DNA of 54,455 nucleotides from Chromobacterium amazonense (GCF_001855565.1 NZ_MKCR01000034.1:1-54455); one strand, 5' to 3'; numbered from the stretch's first letter, positions 26,556-39,086 are shown. Notes: a model not told the origin generated them from the letters alone. Numbers and translations: made by a program.

Positions 26556-27956
26556 TTATTGTTTGACGGCCTCCCACCCCCCACCCAGCGCCTTATACAC
26601 GGCTATGGTGGTGTTCAGCTTGTCCAGCTTGGCGTTGACCAGGTTCAGCTCGGACTGGAAGCTGTTGCGCTGCGCGTCCAGCACGTCCAGATAGCTGGCG
26701 TAGCCGTTGTCGTAGCGCAGGCCGGCCAGTTTCAGCGTGCGGTTCAGCGCGCTGAGTTGGGTGGTTTGCGCCTGCAGCACTTCGCGGGCGCTGCTGTTGG
26801 CGGCCAGGGCGTCCAGCGCGTCCTTGAATGCCGATTGCACGGCCTTCTGGTATTGCGCCAGGGCTTGCTTCTGGCCGGCGGTGGCGGCGTCCACGTTGTA
26901 GCCGGTGGCGCCGAAGTTGAAGATGGGCGCGGCGGCGTTGCCGGCGAAGCTCCAGGTGCGGGTGGCGCTGGTGAACAGGCTGTCCAGCGACAGGCTTTGC
27001 GAACCCAGCGCGCCGGTCAGGCTGATGCTGGGAAAGTAAGCGGCCTTGGCCACGCCGATGCGGGCGTTCGCGGCGATCAGCTGCTGCTCGCTGGAGGCCA
27101 CGTCCGGTCGGCGCTCCAGCAGGCTGGACGGCAGATTGGCCGGCACGTCCGGCGGGCTGGCCAGGCTGTTGATGTCCTTGCCGCGCGACACATTGCCGGC
27201 CACCAGTTGTTTCGGGCTGTGGCCCAGCAGCACGCCCAGCGCGGTTTCCGTCTGTTCCAGCGAACGGGCGATTTGCGGCACCGAGGCGCGGGCCGAGGCG
27301 GCTTCGGCTTCGGCCTGGCGCTGTTCCAGCTCGGAGATCAGGCCGCCCTGGAAGCGCTTGGTCTGCAGGCGCAGCGATTCCTCGCGGCTTTGCAGCGTGC
27401 GCTTGGCGATGTCCAGCTGGGCGTCCAGCGCCCGCAGCTGGAAGTAGGTTTGGGCTACTTGGGCGGTCAGCGCCAGCTGGGCGGCGTCGCGGTCGTAGCG
27501 GCTGGCCGCGTAGCTGGCGCGGGCCGCTTCATTGCTTCGTCGCAGCTTGCCCCACAGGTCGATTTCCCACGCCGCCGTCAGGTTGGCGTTGCGGACGTCG
27601 TTGACCAGCGGCGCGCCGCGCGTGGCGGTTTCGGTGGAGCTGCGGCCGCTCTGGTAGCCGGCGTTGGCGCTCAGCGAGGGCAGCATCGCCGCGCGGGCGA
27701 TCCCGGCCTGGGCTGCCGCCTGCTCGGCGCGGGCGGCAGCCAGTTGCAGGTCGGCGTTGCTCTTCACCGCTTCGTCGATCAGCTGGTTCAGCACCGGGTC
27801 GTCGAATTGTTTCCACCAGTCGGTGCTGACCGCCGGGGCGTCGGCGCCGGTTTGCGTGGCCGGCAGGTCGATCTTGGGCCGGCTGTAGTCGGGGCCGACC
27901 GCGCAGGCCGACAGCGCCAGCGCGACGGCGACGGGAATCAGGGCGCGCTTAAGCAT
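26556..27956 (-). CDS. RND efflux outer-membrane channel lipoprotein
   Basis: A 466-residue channel of the OprM/NodT family. The signal ends in a lipobox (LALSAC, lipid on Cys18), followed by [10 protein letters not shown]. Two homologous halves hold the [31 protein letters not shown] helices and the [17 protein letters not shown] barrel-helix region. It forms the trimeric exit duct for the pump encoded just upstream, with which it overlaps by 8 nt. It is like the OprM partner of the Chromobacterium CdeAB pump; orthology not tested. Confidence 0.93.
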   Translation of the reverse strand: MLKRALIPVAVALALSACAVGPDYSRPKIDLPATQTGADAPAVSTDWWKQFDDPVLNQLIDEAVKSNADLQLAAARAEQAAAQAGIARAAMLPSLSANAGYQSGRSSTETATRGAPLVNDVRNANLTAAWEIDLWGKLRRSNEAARASYAASRYDRDAAQLALTAQVAQTYFQLRALDAQLDIAKRTLQSREESLRLQTKRFQGGLISELEQRQAEAEAASARASVPQIARSLEQTETALGVLLGHSPKQLVAGNVSRGKDINSLASPPDVPANLPSSLLERRPDVASSEQQLIAANARIGVAKAAYFPSISLTGALGSQSLSLDSLFTSATRTWSFAGNAAAPIFNFGATGYNVDAATAGQKQALAQYQKAVQSAFKDALDALAANSSAREVLQAQTTQLSALNRTLKLAGLRYDNGYASYLDVLDAQRNSFQSELNLVNAKLDKLNTTIAVYKALGGGWEAVKQ

Positions 27957-30900
27957 CTGCGTTTCCTCCTGCCTCGGCCTTGGCCTGAGGCGTTTTCTGC
28001 TTGCCGAGCTTCATGATCAGGATGAAGAACAGCGGTATGAAGAAGGTGGCGATGAAGGTGGCGGACAGCATGCCGCCGATCACGCCGGTGCCGATGGAGT
28101 GGCGGCTGGCGGAGCCGGCGCCGCTGGAAATCGCCAGCGGCACGCAACCCAGCACGAAGGCCAGCGAAGTCATCACGATGGGGCGGAAGCGCAGGCGGGC
28201 TGCCTCCAGCGCCGCGTCCATCGCGCTTAAGCCTTCTTCCATCTTCTGCACCGCGAACTCGACGATCAGGATCGCGTTCTTGGCCGACAAGCCGATCAGC
28301 GTCACCAGCGCCACCTGGAAGTACACATCGTTGGCCAGGCCGCGCAGCCAGTTGGCCATCAGCGCGCCGAACACGGCGAACGGCACGGCCATCAGCACCG
28401 AGATCGGCAGGCTCCAGCGTTCATACTGCGCCGCCAGGATCAGGAACACCATGATCATGCCGAAGCCGAACACCAGGGCGGATGAGCCGCTGGTGGACTT
28501 CTCCTGGAAGGCCGAGCCGGTCCAGGCCAGGGTGTAGCCCTCCGGCAGCGTTTCCTTGGCGACGTCTTCCAGCGCCGCCAGCGCCTGGCCCGAGCTATAG
28601 CCTGGGGCCGGGCCGCCCACCACCTTGGAGGCCGGGAACACGTTGAAGCGTTCCAGGATTTCCGGGCCGGTGGTCTGCCGGATGTTCACCAGCGCGGTCA
28701 GCGGGATCATCTGGCCAGTCTGCGAGCGCACGTAGACATTGCGCAGGTCGTCCACCTTGGTGCGGAACGGCGCTTCCGACTGCAGCTGCACGCGGAAGGT
28801 GCGGCCGAACTTGTTGAAGTCGTTCACATACAGCGCGCCGAAGGTGCTCTGCATGGTGTCGAATACGCTGTTGATCGGCACGCCCAGCGCTTTGGCCTTG
28901 TTGCGGTCCAGCTGGACGAAGACCTGCGGCACGTTGGCGGAGAAGGTGGTTTGCACGCCCTTCAGCTCCGGCCGCTTGGCGGCGGCGGCCACCAGTTTCT
29001 TGGTGATTTCGCCCAGTTCCACCGAGTTGCCGCCGGCGCGGTCCTGCACATAGGCTTCAAAGCCGCCGGTGTTGGACATGCCGGAGATCGGCGGCGGATT
29101 GAATGCCAGCACCATGCCGTCGGTGACGCCTATCATGCCCTTGCCGAAGATGTCTTTCACCACCGCCATCGACGACAGTTGCGGCGACTTGCGCTCATCC
29201 CACGGCTTGAGCGTGATGAAGGACACGCCGGAGTTGGTCTTGTTGGAGCCGGACAAGATGTCGAAGCCGGCGAAGCTCATGCGGTCCTTCACCGCCGGAT
29301 TGCTTTCCATCATGGCGTCCAGCTTGTCCATGGTGGCGGCCGTGCGCTGCAGGGACGCGCCGTCCGGCAGGAAGGCGGCGGCCAGCACATAGCCTTGGTC
29401 CTCGTCCGGCGCCAGGCTGGACGGAATGATGCGGAACAGGCCGGCGGACAGCGCGATCAGGCCGCCGAACACCAGGATGGCCAGCACCGCGCGCTTGTTG
29501 ATGAAGGCCACGCCGCCGGCGTAGCGGCTGGTCAGGCTGTCGAACCAGCGGTTGAACCATTCGAAGAAACGGTTGGTGTGCTGGTGTTCGGACTTCAGGA
29601 TCAGCGCGCACAGGGCCGGAGTCAGCGTCAGCGCCACGATGCCGGAAATCACCACCGACACCGCGATGGTCATGGCGAACTGCTTGTACATCTGGCCGGC
29701 GATGCCGCCGAGGAAGGCCACTGGGATGAATACCGAGCACAGCACCAGCACGATGGCCACCAGCGCGCCGGACACTTCCTGCATCGCCTTGAAGCTGGCT
29801 TCGCGCGGCGACAGGCCTTCCTGCGTCATCAGGCGCTCGACGTTTTCCAGCACCACGATGGCGTCGTCCACCACGATGCCGATGGCCAGCACCAGGCCGA
29901 ACAGCGTCAGCGTGTTGATGGTGAAGCCGAACAGATACATGCCGGCGAAGGTGCCGATGATGGATACCGGCACGGCCAGGCAGGGAATCAGCGTGGCGCG
30001 CCAGTTCTGCAGGAACAGGAACACCACCAGGAAGACCAGCACCATGGCCTCGGCCAGCGTGTTGTACACCTCCTTGATCGACACTTCCACGAACTTGGTG
30101 GTGTCGTACGGGATGCCGTAGGACATGCCGTCCGGGAAGTTGGCCGACAGGCGCTTCATCTCGGTTTCCACGGCTTGCGCGGTGGCCAGCTGGTTGGCGC
30201 CCGGTGCCAGGAAGATGCCGATCGGGATGGTGGCCTTGCCGTTGTGCTTGCCGTGGAAGTCATAGGACAGCGCGCCCAGCTCCACGCGGGCCACGTCTTT
30301 CAGCTTCACCGACGAGCCGTCCGGATTGGCGCGCACGATGATGTTCTCGAACTCTTCCGGCTCGGACAGGCGGCCCTTGGTGGTCACGGTATAGGTGAAG
30401 TCCAGCTTCTGCGGCGTCGGCTCGGCGCCCAGCTTGCCGGCGGCGAACTGCGAGTTCTGCTCGCGGATGGTGGACGCGATGTCGCTAGGCGTCAGCTTCA
30501 ACTGCGCCAGCTTGTCCGGCTTCAGCCAGATCCGCATCGAGTAGTCCTGGCCGGCGAAGTTGACCACGTCGCCCACGCCGGGGATGCGCTTGAGCTCGTC
30601 GATGATGTTCAACAGCGCGTAGTTGCTGATGAACAGCGTGTCGCGGCTATTGTTCGGCGAGAACAGCGAAATCACCTGCAGAATGGCGGTGGACTTCTTG
30701 CGCACGTTGACGCCCTGGCGCCGCACTTCCTCCGGCAGCTGCGACAGCACCGATTGCACGCGGTTGTTGACGTTGATGGTCGCCTGGTCCGGATTGGTGC
30801 CGATCTTGAACGACACCGACAGCGTCAGCGAACCGTTGCTGGCGCTGCTGGACTGCACGTACAGCATGTCGTCCACGCCGTTGATCGCCTGCTCCAGCGG

Positions 30901-31092
30901 CGCGGCCACGGTGTTGGCGATCACTTCGGCGGAGGCGCCCGGATAGCTGGCGGTCACGCTGACCACCGGCGGCACGATTTCAGGGTACTGCTCGATCGGC
31001 AGCGCCTTGATGGCGGCCAGGCCCGCCAGCATGATCACGATGGAGATCACGCTGGCGAAGATCGGTCGCCGGATGAAAAAAGCGGAAAACAT
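27949..31092 (-). CDS. RND multidrug efflux pump (AcrB/MexB type)
   Basis: A 1047-residue inner-membrane proton antiporter of the HAE1 class: [20 protein letters not shown] start, TM4 proton-relay pair in [18 protein letters not shown]10 lysine in [13 protein letters not shown]. The length matches AcrB (1049). It captures drugs from the periplasm and outer leaflet and passes them to the channel. Middle gene of the minus-strand operon adaptor, pump, channel. Confidence 0.96.
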   Translation of the reverse strand: MFSAFFIRRPIFASVISIVIMLAGLAAIKALPIEQYPEIVPPVVSVTASYPGASAEVIANTVAAPLEQAINGVDDMLYVQSSSASNGSLTLSVSFKIGTNPDQATINVNNRVQSVLSQLPEEVRRQGVNVRKKSTAILQVISLFSPNNSRDTLFISNYALLNIIDELKRIPGVGDVVNFAGQDYSMRIWLKPDKLAQLKLTPSDIASTIREQNSQFAAGKLGAEPTPQKLDFTYTVTTKGRLSEPEEFENIIVRANPDGSSVKLKDVARVELGALSYDFHGKHNGKATIPIGIFLAPGANQLATAQAVETEMKRLSANFPDGMSYGIPYDTTKFVEVSIKEVYNTLAEAMVLVFLVVFLFLQNWRATLIPCLAVPVSIIGTFAGMYLFGFTINTLTLFGLVLAIGIVVDDAIVVLENVERLMTQEGLSPREASFKAMQEVSGALVAIVLVLCSVFIPVAFLGGIAGQMYKQFAMTIAVSVVISGIVALTLTPALCALILKSEHQHTNRFFEWFNRWFDSLTSRYAGGVAFINKRAVLAILVFGGLIALSAGLFRIIPSSLAPDEDQGYVLAAAFLPDGASLQRTAATMDKLDAMMESNPAVKDRMSFAGFDILSGSNKTNSGVSFITLKPWDERKSPQLSSMAVVKDIFGKGMIGVTDGMVLAFNPPPISGMSNTGGFEAYVQDRAGGNSVELGEITKKLVAAAAKRPELKGVQTTFSANVPQVFVQLDRNKAKALGVPINSVFDTMQSTFGALYVNDFNKFGRTFRVQLQSEAPFRTKVDDLRNVYVRSQTGQMIPLTALVNIRQTTGPEILERFNVFPASKVVGGPAPGYSSGQALAALEDVAKETLPEGYTLAWTGSAFQEKSTSGSSALVFGFGMIMVFLILAAQYERWSLPISVLMAVPFAVFGALMANWLRGLANDVYFQVALVTLIGLSAKNAILIVEFAVQKMEEGLSAMDAALEAARLRFRPIVMTSLAFVLGCVPLAISSGAGSASRHSIGTGVIGGMLSATFIATFFIPLFFILIMKLGKQKTPQAKAEAGGNADA

Positions 31093-31112
31093 GAGTCAGG
31101 TTCTCCTTGCGA

Positions 31113-32300
31113 TTACTGCTTGGCCGCGGCGGCGGGCGCGCTGGCGTCGGCCTGGTACGGATGCGGCTTGACGGCGGCGCCGGGGCGCAGCTTGATGATG
31201 TTGTCCACCACGACTTGATCGCCGGACTTCAGGCCCTGCTCAACCAGCACGTTCAGGCCCACTTCCTGCGAAGTCACGATGGGACGGGGCGCGACCTTGC
31301 CGTCGTCGCCTACGACCCACACCATCTTGCCCTGCTGGGTGGTCAGCACCGCGCGCTGCGGCACGGTGATGGCCTGGGTGCGCACCGCGCCGTTCAGCTG
31401 CACGCGCACGAACTGGCCCGGCAGGATGCTGCCCTGCGGGTTGGCGAAGGTGGCGCGCGAACGGATGGTGCCGGTATTGGTGTCGACCAGGCTGTCGGTG
31501 AAGTTCAGATGCCCGGTCTTGCCGTACATGCTGCCGTCGGCCAGCTTCAGCAACACTTCGAAGCCGCCGCCGTTGGCCAGCTTCAGCTTGCCGGCGTGCT
31601 GCATCTTGCGCAGGTTCAGCATGTCGCTGTCCGACATGCTGAAGTTGACGTAGATCGGGTCCAGCTGCGATACCTTGGTCAGCAGGCTGGCGTCGGCCGT
31701 GGTGGCCACCAGGCTGCCCTCGGAGCGCGCTTCCTGGCTGGTGATGCCGGAAATCGGGGCGGTGACGCGGGTGTAGCCCAGATTGATCTGCGCCTGTTCC
31801 ACCTGCGCCTGCGCGGCGGCGACCGAAGCCTTGGCGGCGTTGTAGGCGGCCACGGCGTCGTCGCGGTCTTTCTGGCTGACGGCGTTTTCCTTGAACAGCG
31901 GCAGAATGCGCTCGTAGTCCTGCTTGGCGCGCAGCAACTGGGCCTGTTGCACTTGCAGATTGCCCTTGGCCTGGTCCAGCGCCGCCTTGAACGGTTCCGG
32001 ATCGATCTGGAACAGCAAGTCGCCCGCTTTCACCGGCTTGCCCTCGGTGTAGGAACGCTTCTGCAGGATGCCGCCGACGCGGGCGCGCACTTCCACTTCG
32101 CGTGAGCCGGCGGCCTGGCCGACAAACTCATACGAAACCGGCACATTGGCCGGTTGCACCTTGATCACGGCCACCGGCACCGGAGGCATGGCGCCGGGGC
32201 CATTGGCCTCCGGTTTTTGGCCGCAGGCCGCCAGGCTGGCAGCCAGCACGCCCAGCAGCAGGCCTTGCGCTGCGCGCGGAAGAAGCGTCATTCCTTGCAT
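31113..32300 (-). CDS. RND efflux periplasmic adaptor (AcrA/MexA type)
   Basis: A 395-residue membrane-fusion lipoprotein. Signal with lipobox LAAC near residue 26; hairpin flanked by the lipoyl halves (VEVRARVGGILQKRSYTEG and TRVTAPISGITSQEARSEG); beta-barrel region TGTIRSRATFANPQG and FVRVQLNG. It bridges pump and channel. Start is taken at the first Met; MTLLPRAAQ three codons later is possible. The promoter region lies in the 223-bp gap shared with the divergent TetR gene. Confidence 0.94.
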   Translation of the reverse strand: MQGMTLLPRAAQGLLLGVLAASLAACGQKPEANGPGAMPPVPVAVIKVQPANVPVSYEFVGQAAGSREVEVRARVGGILQKRSYTEGKPVKAGDLLFQIDPEPFKAALDQAKGNLQVQQAQLLRAKQDYERILPLFKENAVSQKDRDDAVAAYNAAKASVAAAQAQVEQAQINLGYTRVTAPISGITSQEARSEGSLVATTADASLLTKVSQLDPIYVNFSMSDSDMLNLRKMQHAGKLKLANGGGFEVLLKLADGSMYGKTGHLNFTDSLVDTNTGTIRSRATFANPQGSILPGQFVRVQLNGAVRTQAITVPQRAVLTTQQGKMVWVVGDDGKVAPRPIVTSQEVGLNVLVEQGLKSGDQVVVDNIIKLRPGAAVKPHPYQADASAPAAAAKQ

Positions 32301-32397
32301 GGTTTCGAATCCTTCAGAAATCCAGAAGCGGATAGTAGTTACATTAATACATTGTATTGGGACCCGGGAACGGGGAAGCCTGTCCCAAGATCGGCCA

Positions 32398-32427
32398 TTT
32401 TACATACATGCGAGTCTGTATGTAAAA
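32398..32427. promoter_or_regulatory. AcrR-type operator
   Basis: Perfect inverted repeat TTTTACATACA / TGTATGTAAAA with an 8-nt spacer. The core half-sites TACATACA-N8-TGTATGTA are the same as those of the E. coli AcrR operator. It lies between the divergent TetR and adaptor genes. A further half-site (GGTATGTAAAGAC) follows at about 32441. The TetR protein encoded at 32524 is the obvious ligand. Confidence 0.85.
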
Positions 32428-32523
32428 TGAAGAAGTGTCCCGGTATGTAAAGACTCGCGATATCGACAGGCATCGAGCGTTAAAATTCATTAAATAGTAC
32501 TAGTTCTAGCAAAGTATCCAGAT

Positions 32524-33165
32524 ATGGCACGAAAGACACGCGAAGAGGCGGAGCAAACGCGGCAGCAGCTGCTGGACGCCGCGGAGCGGTTGTTCAGCGA
32601 GCGCGGCGTATCGCGCACCACGCTGGCGGATATCGCCGCAGCCGCCGGGCTGACGCGCGGCGCGGTGTATTGGCATTTTCAGAACAAACTGGATCTGTAT
32701 CGGGCCATGCTGGCCCGGGTGACCCCGTCGTTCGACGATATGCGCGAGCAGTTGCTGCTCAGCGCCGGCAGCGATCCGGCGCGGGCGCTGTGGGAGCACA
32801 GCCACCGGCTATTGGCCGTGATCGAACAGAATCCGCAGGTGCGGCGCATCCTGCTGATCCTGTTTCTGCGCAGCGAGCATGTGGGCGAACTGGAGCCCAT
32901 CCACGAAGAATGCGTGGCCCATATGCATGAGGCCAGGGGTTTGCTGCGCCAAGTGGTGCAGGCGGCGAAGGCGCAGGGGCAGACCTATGGCTGCGTCGAG
33001 CCGGAAGAAGCGGCTACGGTGCTGCAGTCGCTGCACGACGGCCTGATGAACCGCCTGGTGATCGAGCAACCGGGGCCGGACGCCACGGTGGCGGCCAGCC
33101 GTTTGTTGCAATATTTGTACCGCGGCATTTTCAAGCCCGAAGTGATGGAACAACTTACCACTTGA
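32524..33165 (+). CDS. TetR-family repressor of the efflux operon
   Basis: A 213-residue AcrR/TtgR-like regulator. Start ARKTREEAEQTRQQLLDAAERLF, then the HTH with RTTLADIAAAAGLTRGAVYWHF, and a larger helical ligand domain (MREQLLLSAG, ILLILFLRSEHVGELEPI). Gene and target are divergent with an AcrR-type operator between them, so it should repress the pump and itself until a drug binds. In Chromobacterium the comparable regulator is called CdeR; whether this is the same locus was not tested. Confidence 0.93.
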   Translation: MARKTREEAEQTRQQLLDAAERLFSERGVSRTTLADIAAAAGLTRGAVYWHFQNKLDLYRAMLARVTPSFDDMREQLLLSAGSDPARALWEHSHRLLAVIEQNPQVRRILLILFLRSEHVGELEPIHEECVAHMHEARGLLRQVVQAAKAQGQTYGCVEPEEAATVLQSLHDGLMNRLVIEQPGPDATVAASRLLQYLYRGIFKPEVMEQLTT

Positions 33166-33247
33166 GCGCGCGCCGGCGCTATAATTGCGCTTTTTTCTCA
33201 AGCCACTAGCGCGGACCCGGCTCCTTGGCCGTCGCCTTGGTGGCGTC

Positions 33248-34155
<908 letters not shown>

Positions 34156-34159
<4 letters not shown>

Positions 34160-34911
34160 TAGGCTTCCTCACCCTGTTCAAGAAGGAGCTGGTGCGCTTC
34201 TGGAAAGTGGCGTTCCAGACCGTCGCCGCGCCGGTGCTGACCGCGCTGATGTACCAGCTGATCTTCGCCCATGTGATGTCCAGCCATGTCGAAGCCTATC
34301 CCGGCGTCAGCTACACCGCCTTCCTGATTCCCGGCCTGGCCATGATGTCGATGGCGCAGAACGCCTTCGCCAACAGCTCCTCCAGCCTGATCCAGTCCAA
34401 GATCACCGGCAACATCGTGTTCCTGCTGCTGCCGCCGCTGACTGCGGCCGAATTCTTCCTCGCCTACCTGCTGGCGTCCGTGGTGCGCGGCCTGGCCGTC
34501 GGCGCCGGCGTGCTGCTGGTGACCGCCTGGTTCGGCCTGCCCTTGCCGGCGCAGCCGTTGTGGGCGTTGTTGTTCGCCATGCTGGGATGCGGCGTGCTGG
34601 GCGCGCTGGGCGTGATCGCCGGCATCTGGGCGGAAAAATTCGACCAGCTGGCCGCCTTCCAGAACTTCCTGATCATGCCGCTGACCTTTCTGTCCGGCGT
34701 GTTCTACTCCATTCACAGCCTGCCGCCGTTCTGGTACGCCGTGTCGCACGCCAACCCGGTGTTCTACATGATCGACGGCTTCCGCTACGGCTTCTTCGGC
34801 CAGGCCGACGTTAGCCCCTGGCTGTCGGCCGGCGTGGTGGCGGGCTGCTTCGCGCTGCTGGCCGCGCTGGCGCTGCGCCTGATCCAGGCCGGCTACAAGC
34901 TGCGCCACTGA
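34156..34911 (+). CDS. ABC-2 exporter permease (YadH-like)
   Basis: A 251-residue membrane protein with six hydrophobic segments, starting LTLFKKELVRFWKVAFQTV, with TAFLIPGLAMMSMAQNAF and the ABC-2 signature near FLIMPLTFLSGVFYSIHSLPPF. It is the membrane half of the exporter with the ATPase just upstream. The open frame extends upstream out of frame with the ATPase, but the start is fixed by the overlap. Substrate unknown. The next genes, ibaG and murA, are in the same direction. Confidence 0.92.
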
Positions 34912-34942
34912 ACCCTATTCGCAATTCGCACCGGACCATCAA

Positions 34943-35188
34943 ATGACCCCAGAGCAAGTCAAGCAATACATCGAGGCTGGCCTCGAATGCACCTATCTTA
35001 AAGTGGAGGGCGACGGCCACCACTTCTACGCCACCGTGGTGGCCGCCGCGTTCGAGGGCAAGCGCCTGATCGACCGCCACCGCCTAGTGAAGGAAGTGAT
35101 CGCCAGCCGCCTGGCCAGCAATGAAATCCACGCGCTGTCCATCGTCAAGGCCGCCACGCCGGACGAATGGGCCAAGCTGCAGGGCTGA
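34943..35188 (+). CDS. ibaG: BolA-family protein IbaG
   Basis: An 81-residue BolA-like protein: MTPEQVKQYIEAGLECTYLKV, then GDGHHFYATVVAAAFEGKRLIDRHRLVKEVI with the family Gly-Asp-Gly-His and RHRLV segments. BolA proteins bind [2Fe-2S] clusters with monothiol glutaredoxins; IbaG is linked to acid stress and envelope lipid homeostasis. It precedes murA, as in many proteobacteria. Confidence 0.92.
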   Translation: MTPEQVKQYIEAGLECTYLKVEGDGHHFYATVVAAAFEGKRLIDRHRLVKEVIASRLASNEIHALSIVKAATPDEWAKLQG

Positions 35189-35190
35189 TT

Positions 35191-35319
35191 GATTTATTTC
35201 GCCACGAAATCCACGGAGAACCCGTAAAGATAGATGGTCAGATCACCGCTAGTGCGTACAGGGCAAGCGATGAGTTTTTCGCTTTGTTCGTGCCGTTTCG
35301 TGGGGTTCGTGGCCGAATC
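35191..35319. repeat. Paired inverted CACGAAA-type repeats
   Basis: GATTTATTTCGCCACGAAATCCACGG-like sequence at 35191-35216 is matched in reverse orientation at about 35287-35319 (revcomp GATTCGGCCACGAACCCCACGAAACGG-like). Together they flank a 70-nt centre between ibaG and murA. The same unit occurs as an inverted pair at 48889-49008. It looks like a short dispersed repeat. Confidence 0.55.
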
Positions 35320-35352
35320 TTTTCTGTTTGCTGGCTCGTGCGTGGTTTATGA

Positions 35353-36618
<1,266 letters not shown>

Positions 36619-36640
36619 CGCATTACGCTTGCGTAGACGA

Positions 36641-36676
36641 AAAAACGCCGTCTCCTTTGGGAGCACGGCGTTTTCT
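36641..36676. terminator. Bidirectional terminator murA / yjdM
   Basis: AAAACGCCGT ... CTCC-TTTG-GGAG ... ACGGCGTTTT, a stem with a small internal mismatch and T tracts on both strands. It closes murA (plus) and the convergent zinc-ribbon gene (minus). Confidence 0.85.
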
Positions 36677-36705
36677 CGTTTCAGGCGCACCGGCCTGGAG
36701 GCGGC

Positions 36706-37044
36706 TCAGGCCTTCTTGACGAACTCTGACTTCAGTCCCATCGCGCCGATGCCGTCGATCTTGCAGTCGATGTCGTGGTCGCCGTCCACCAGGCGGATAT
36801 TCTTGACCTTGGTGCCGACCTTTACCACCAGCGACGAGCCCTTGACCTTCAAATCCTTGATCACGGTGACGCTGTCGCCATCCTGCAGCACGTTGCCGAC
36901 GGCGTCGCGCACCACGCGGGCTTCTTCCGAGGCGGCGGCGGTCTCGCCGGACCACTCATGGGCGCATTCCGGGCAGACGAACAAGGCGCTGTCCTGATAA
37001 GTGAATTCCGATCCGCATTGCGGACAGGCGGGCAATTGGCTCAT
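36706..37044 (-). CDS. yjdM: PhnA/YjdM-family zinc-ribbon protein
   Basis: A 112-residue protein. N-terminal zinc ribbon CPQCGS...CPECAHEW (four Cys) and C-terminal PhnA domain ([50 protein letters not shown]). Despite the old name, the family is not shown to use alkylphosphonates. The start at 37044 opens [11 protein letters not shown]; the open frame runs farther upstream but without domain content. Confidence 0.9.
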   Translation of the reverse strand: MSQLPACPQCGSEFTYQDSALFVCPECAHEWSGETAAASEEARVVRDAVGNVLQDGDSVTVIKDLKVKGSSLVVKVGTKVKNIRLVDGDHDIDCKIDGIGAMGLKSEFVKKA

Positions 37045-37173
37045 GGTGTTTCCTGACAAATAAAGAATGAAAAACAGCCGCCCGCGCGCGAAAGGCGCGT
37101 GGCGGCCGGGGTATTGTAACCTTACTGGCGCAAGGGCTGCTGGTCCGCGTGTTTGCGCGGGGGCATGAGCGGC

Positions 37174-37206
37174 AAAAAACAGCGCGCCGTCCTGGGGGCG
37201 GCGCGC
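37174..37206 (-). terminator. mla operon terminator
   Basis: On the minus strand GCGCGCCG / CGGCGCGC hairpin followed by TGTTTTTT. It lies about 135 nt after the mlaA stop, beyond the repeat element, and would end the mla transcript. Confidence 0.8.
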
Positions 37207-37234
37207 TTGTATGGGGCGGTCGGGCCTTAGAGCT

Positions 37235-37335
37235 GCTAACAAAAATCCTGATGCTGCGTTGCGCCGGCTTGTCGTACTCAAGTACTGCCTGCGTCGGCGC
37301 GCCTTGCCTCAGCCGTGAAACTGATATTTGTTAGC
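37235..37335. repeat. Interspersed hairpin repeat in mla 3' UTR
   Basis: 101-bp element with terminal inverted repeats GCTAACAAA / TTTGTTAGC, internal blocks TGATGCTGCGTTGC (37249-37262) and CGCGCCTTGCCT (37298-37309), and a central hairpin with GTACTcaAGTAC. Both blocks recur in the rrn spacer element at 481-556. It begins 5 nt after the mlaA stop, between the gene and its terminator. Confidence 0.8.
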
Positions 37336-37340
37336 CACTC

Positions 37341-38165
37341 TTATTGGGCGGCCGAGGCCACCGCTTTGACAGAACTAGCCGGCGCCGAAGCGTCGACGGC
37401 GTGAGCCGCCGGAGCGGAGCTGTCGCGCTTGCCGCCTGGGCTGTCCATCAGCTCGTCCAGATTCAGGTTGTCCGTCGGCTGGGTCGGGTCAGGCTGTCCC
37501 AGCTGCTTGGCGCGCAGCTGCATGTAGACGTCGCGGGTGTAGCTGTAGCGGTCCACCGCGGCGGTGTCCAGCAGATTGTCCACGCCCAGATACTTGGCGC
37601 GGGTGCTGACGCCATACACGCTATAGAAGGCGATGGCTTCGTTGGTGTTGTGATAGATCAGCTTTTCCGGACCCGGGCCGGCCAGCGAGGTGGTCAGGCC
37701 GGCGCTGTCGCGCACGGTGGACGGGCCGAAGAACGGCAGCACGAAGTAGTTGCTGTTTTTCCAGCCCCAGGCGGCCAAGGTGTCGCCAAAGGTGGTCTTG
37801 TTGTTCTTCAGGCCGGCTGGCGTGGCGATGTCGAGCAGGCCGAACAAGCCGAAGCCGGTATTGATCGCCACGCGCATGAAGTCGTTGGCGGCTTTTTCCG
37901 GTTCGGCGCGCAATACGTTGAAGGCGAAACTGTAGACGTCCTTCAGGTTGTCGAAGAAATTGCTGACGCCAGTGCGGAGCGGCGAGGGCACTACGGCCTG
38001 ATAGCCTTGGGCCACCGGCTTGATCACCCACTGGTCCGCTTTGTCGTTGACCGTGAACATCGCGCGGTTGTACGGCTCATAGGGATCGTAGGCGGCGCTG
38101 GGATTACTGGCGCAGCCGGCCAGCAACAAGGTGGCGGCGACGGCAAGGGTGCGTGCGCGACGCAT
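37341..38165 (-). CDS. mlaA: Outer-membrane lipoprotein MlaA (VacJ)
   Basis: A 274-residue lipoprotein (lipobox LLAGC, Cys18) that removes phospholipids from the outer leaflet of the outer membrane. YDPYEPYNRAMFTVNDKADQWVIKPVA and the FFDNLKDVYSFAFNVLR, VAINTGFGLFGLLDIATPAGL stretches are the MlaA core. The C-terminus is a Ser/Ala tail. Start at 38165 follows GGAG. It is the last gene of mlaFEDCBA, where beta-proteobacteria often keep it; in E. coli mlaA is elsewhere. Confidence 0.95.
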   Translation of the reverse strand: MRRARTLAVAATLLLAGCASNPSAAYDPYEPYNRAMFTVNDKADQWVIKPVAQGYQAVVPSPLRTGVSNFFDNLKDVYSFAFNVLRAEPEKAANDFMRVAINTGFGLFGLLDIATPAGLKNNKTTFGDTLAAWGWKNSNYFVLPFFGPSTVRDSAGLTTSLAGPGPEKLIYHNTNEAIAFYSVYGVSTRAKYLGVDNLLDTAAVDRYSYTRDVYMQLRAKQLGQPDPTQPTDNLNLDELMDSPGGKRDSSAPAAHAVDASAPASSVKAVASAAQ

Positions 38166-38166
38166 G

Positions 38167-38454
38167 TCACTCTCCGGAGGATAGTAGCGGTTCAAGATTG
38201 TACAGGCTGGCCAGTGAGGATAGGCCGGCCGGCACACCGATCAAGGTCAGCCTATGGCCGGCGGCGGCGGCGGCGCGATGCGCCTCCAGCAGCAGCGCCA
38301 GCGCGGCGGAGTCGGCGGCTTCGATCCCGGATAGGTCCAGCCGCAACGGACCTTGCGCCGCCAGGCTGGCCAGCGGCGCCAGCACGGCGCCGCTGCTGGC
38401 CATGTCGATGCGGCCGGACAGGCTGGCCGCGCCAGGTGCGGTATGGTTCAGCAT
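38167..38454 (-). CDS. mlaB: STAS-domain protein MlaB
   Basis: A 95-residue STAS protein (LRLDLSGIEAADSAALALLLEAHRAA) that binds the MlaF ATPase and is needed for activity of the MlaFEDB transporter. It overlaps mlaC by ATGA at its start and ends 1 nt before mlaA. Low sequence identity within the family is normal; context makes the call. Confidence 0.9.
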   Translation of the reverse strand: MLNHTAPGAASLSGRIDMASSGAVLAPLASLAAQGPLRLDLSGIEAADSAALALLLEAHRAAAAAGHRLTLIGVPAGLSSLASLYNLEPLLSSGE

Positions 38455-39086
38455 CAGCCTTTGCTCTTGGCGGCGGGCGCGGCGGCAACCGGCGCGGCGT
38501 TCTTGTCCTGCAGCAGCTTGATCAGGCCGTCCACGCCGGTCTTGCGGATTTCCTCATTGAAGCTGTTGCGGTACACGGTGACCAGGCTGGCGCCTTCCAC
38601 GCTGACGTTGTAGATCTTCCAGCCCTTGTCGCCTTTGTACATCACGTAGTCCACGGCTACCGGGTTGGCGTTGCCCGGCAGGGTCACGCTGGACTTGACG
38701 GTGGCATCCTTGCCGTTGGCGCTGACGATCGGATTGGGCTGGACGTTGACCTGCGCGGTCTTGAAGCGGGTCATGGTGGAGGAGTAGGTGCGGACCAGCA
38801 GGGTCTGGAACTGCTGGGTCAGCTGCTCGCGCTGCTCAGGGGTGGCCTGGCGCCAGCCCAGGCCGACGGCCAGCGCGGTCATGCGCGGGAAGTCGAACAG
38901 CGGCACGGCGACGGTTTCGGCTTGCTGGCGCACTTGCTTGGTGTTCTTGCCGTTGTCCTGTTTCAGGATGTCCAGCACTTGGCGCGAGCCGTCCTTGATG
39001 ATTTCAACCGGATTGTCGGAAGCCGCCAGCACGGAGGCGGACGACAGACCGAGCATGAGACAGAACAGGGTAAACAGTTTTTTCAT
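38454..39086 (-). CDS. mlaC: Periplasmic phospholipid shuttle MlaC
   Basis: A 210-residue protein with a signal peptide (KKLFTLFCLMLGLSSASVLAA). Tgt2/MlaC core: VEIIKDGSRQVLDILKQ, FPRMTALAVGLGWRQATPEQREQL, DYVMYKGDKGWKIYNVSVEG. It carries lipid between MlaA and the inner-membrane complex. ATG 39086 is chosen over TTG 39092. Confidence 0.95.
   Translation of the reverse strand: MKKLFTLFCLMLGLSSASVLAASDNPVEIIKDGSRQVLDILKQDNGKNTKQVRQQAETVAVPLFDFPRMTALAVGLGWRQATPEQREQLTQQFQTLLVRTYSSTMTRFKTAQVNVQPNPIVSANGKDATVKSSVTLPGNANPVAVDYVMYKGDKGWKIYNVSVEGASLVTVYRNSFNEEIRKTGVDGLIKLLQDKNAAPVAAAPAAKSKG

Noticed and set aside
28951-31218. 755-codon plus-strand frame opposite the RND pump
   Set aside because: Shadow ORF with His/Arg-rich composition; the pump on the other strand is unambiguous.
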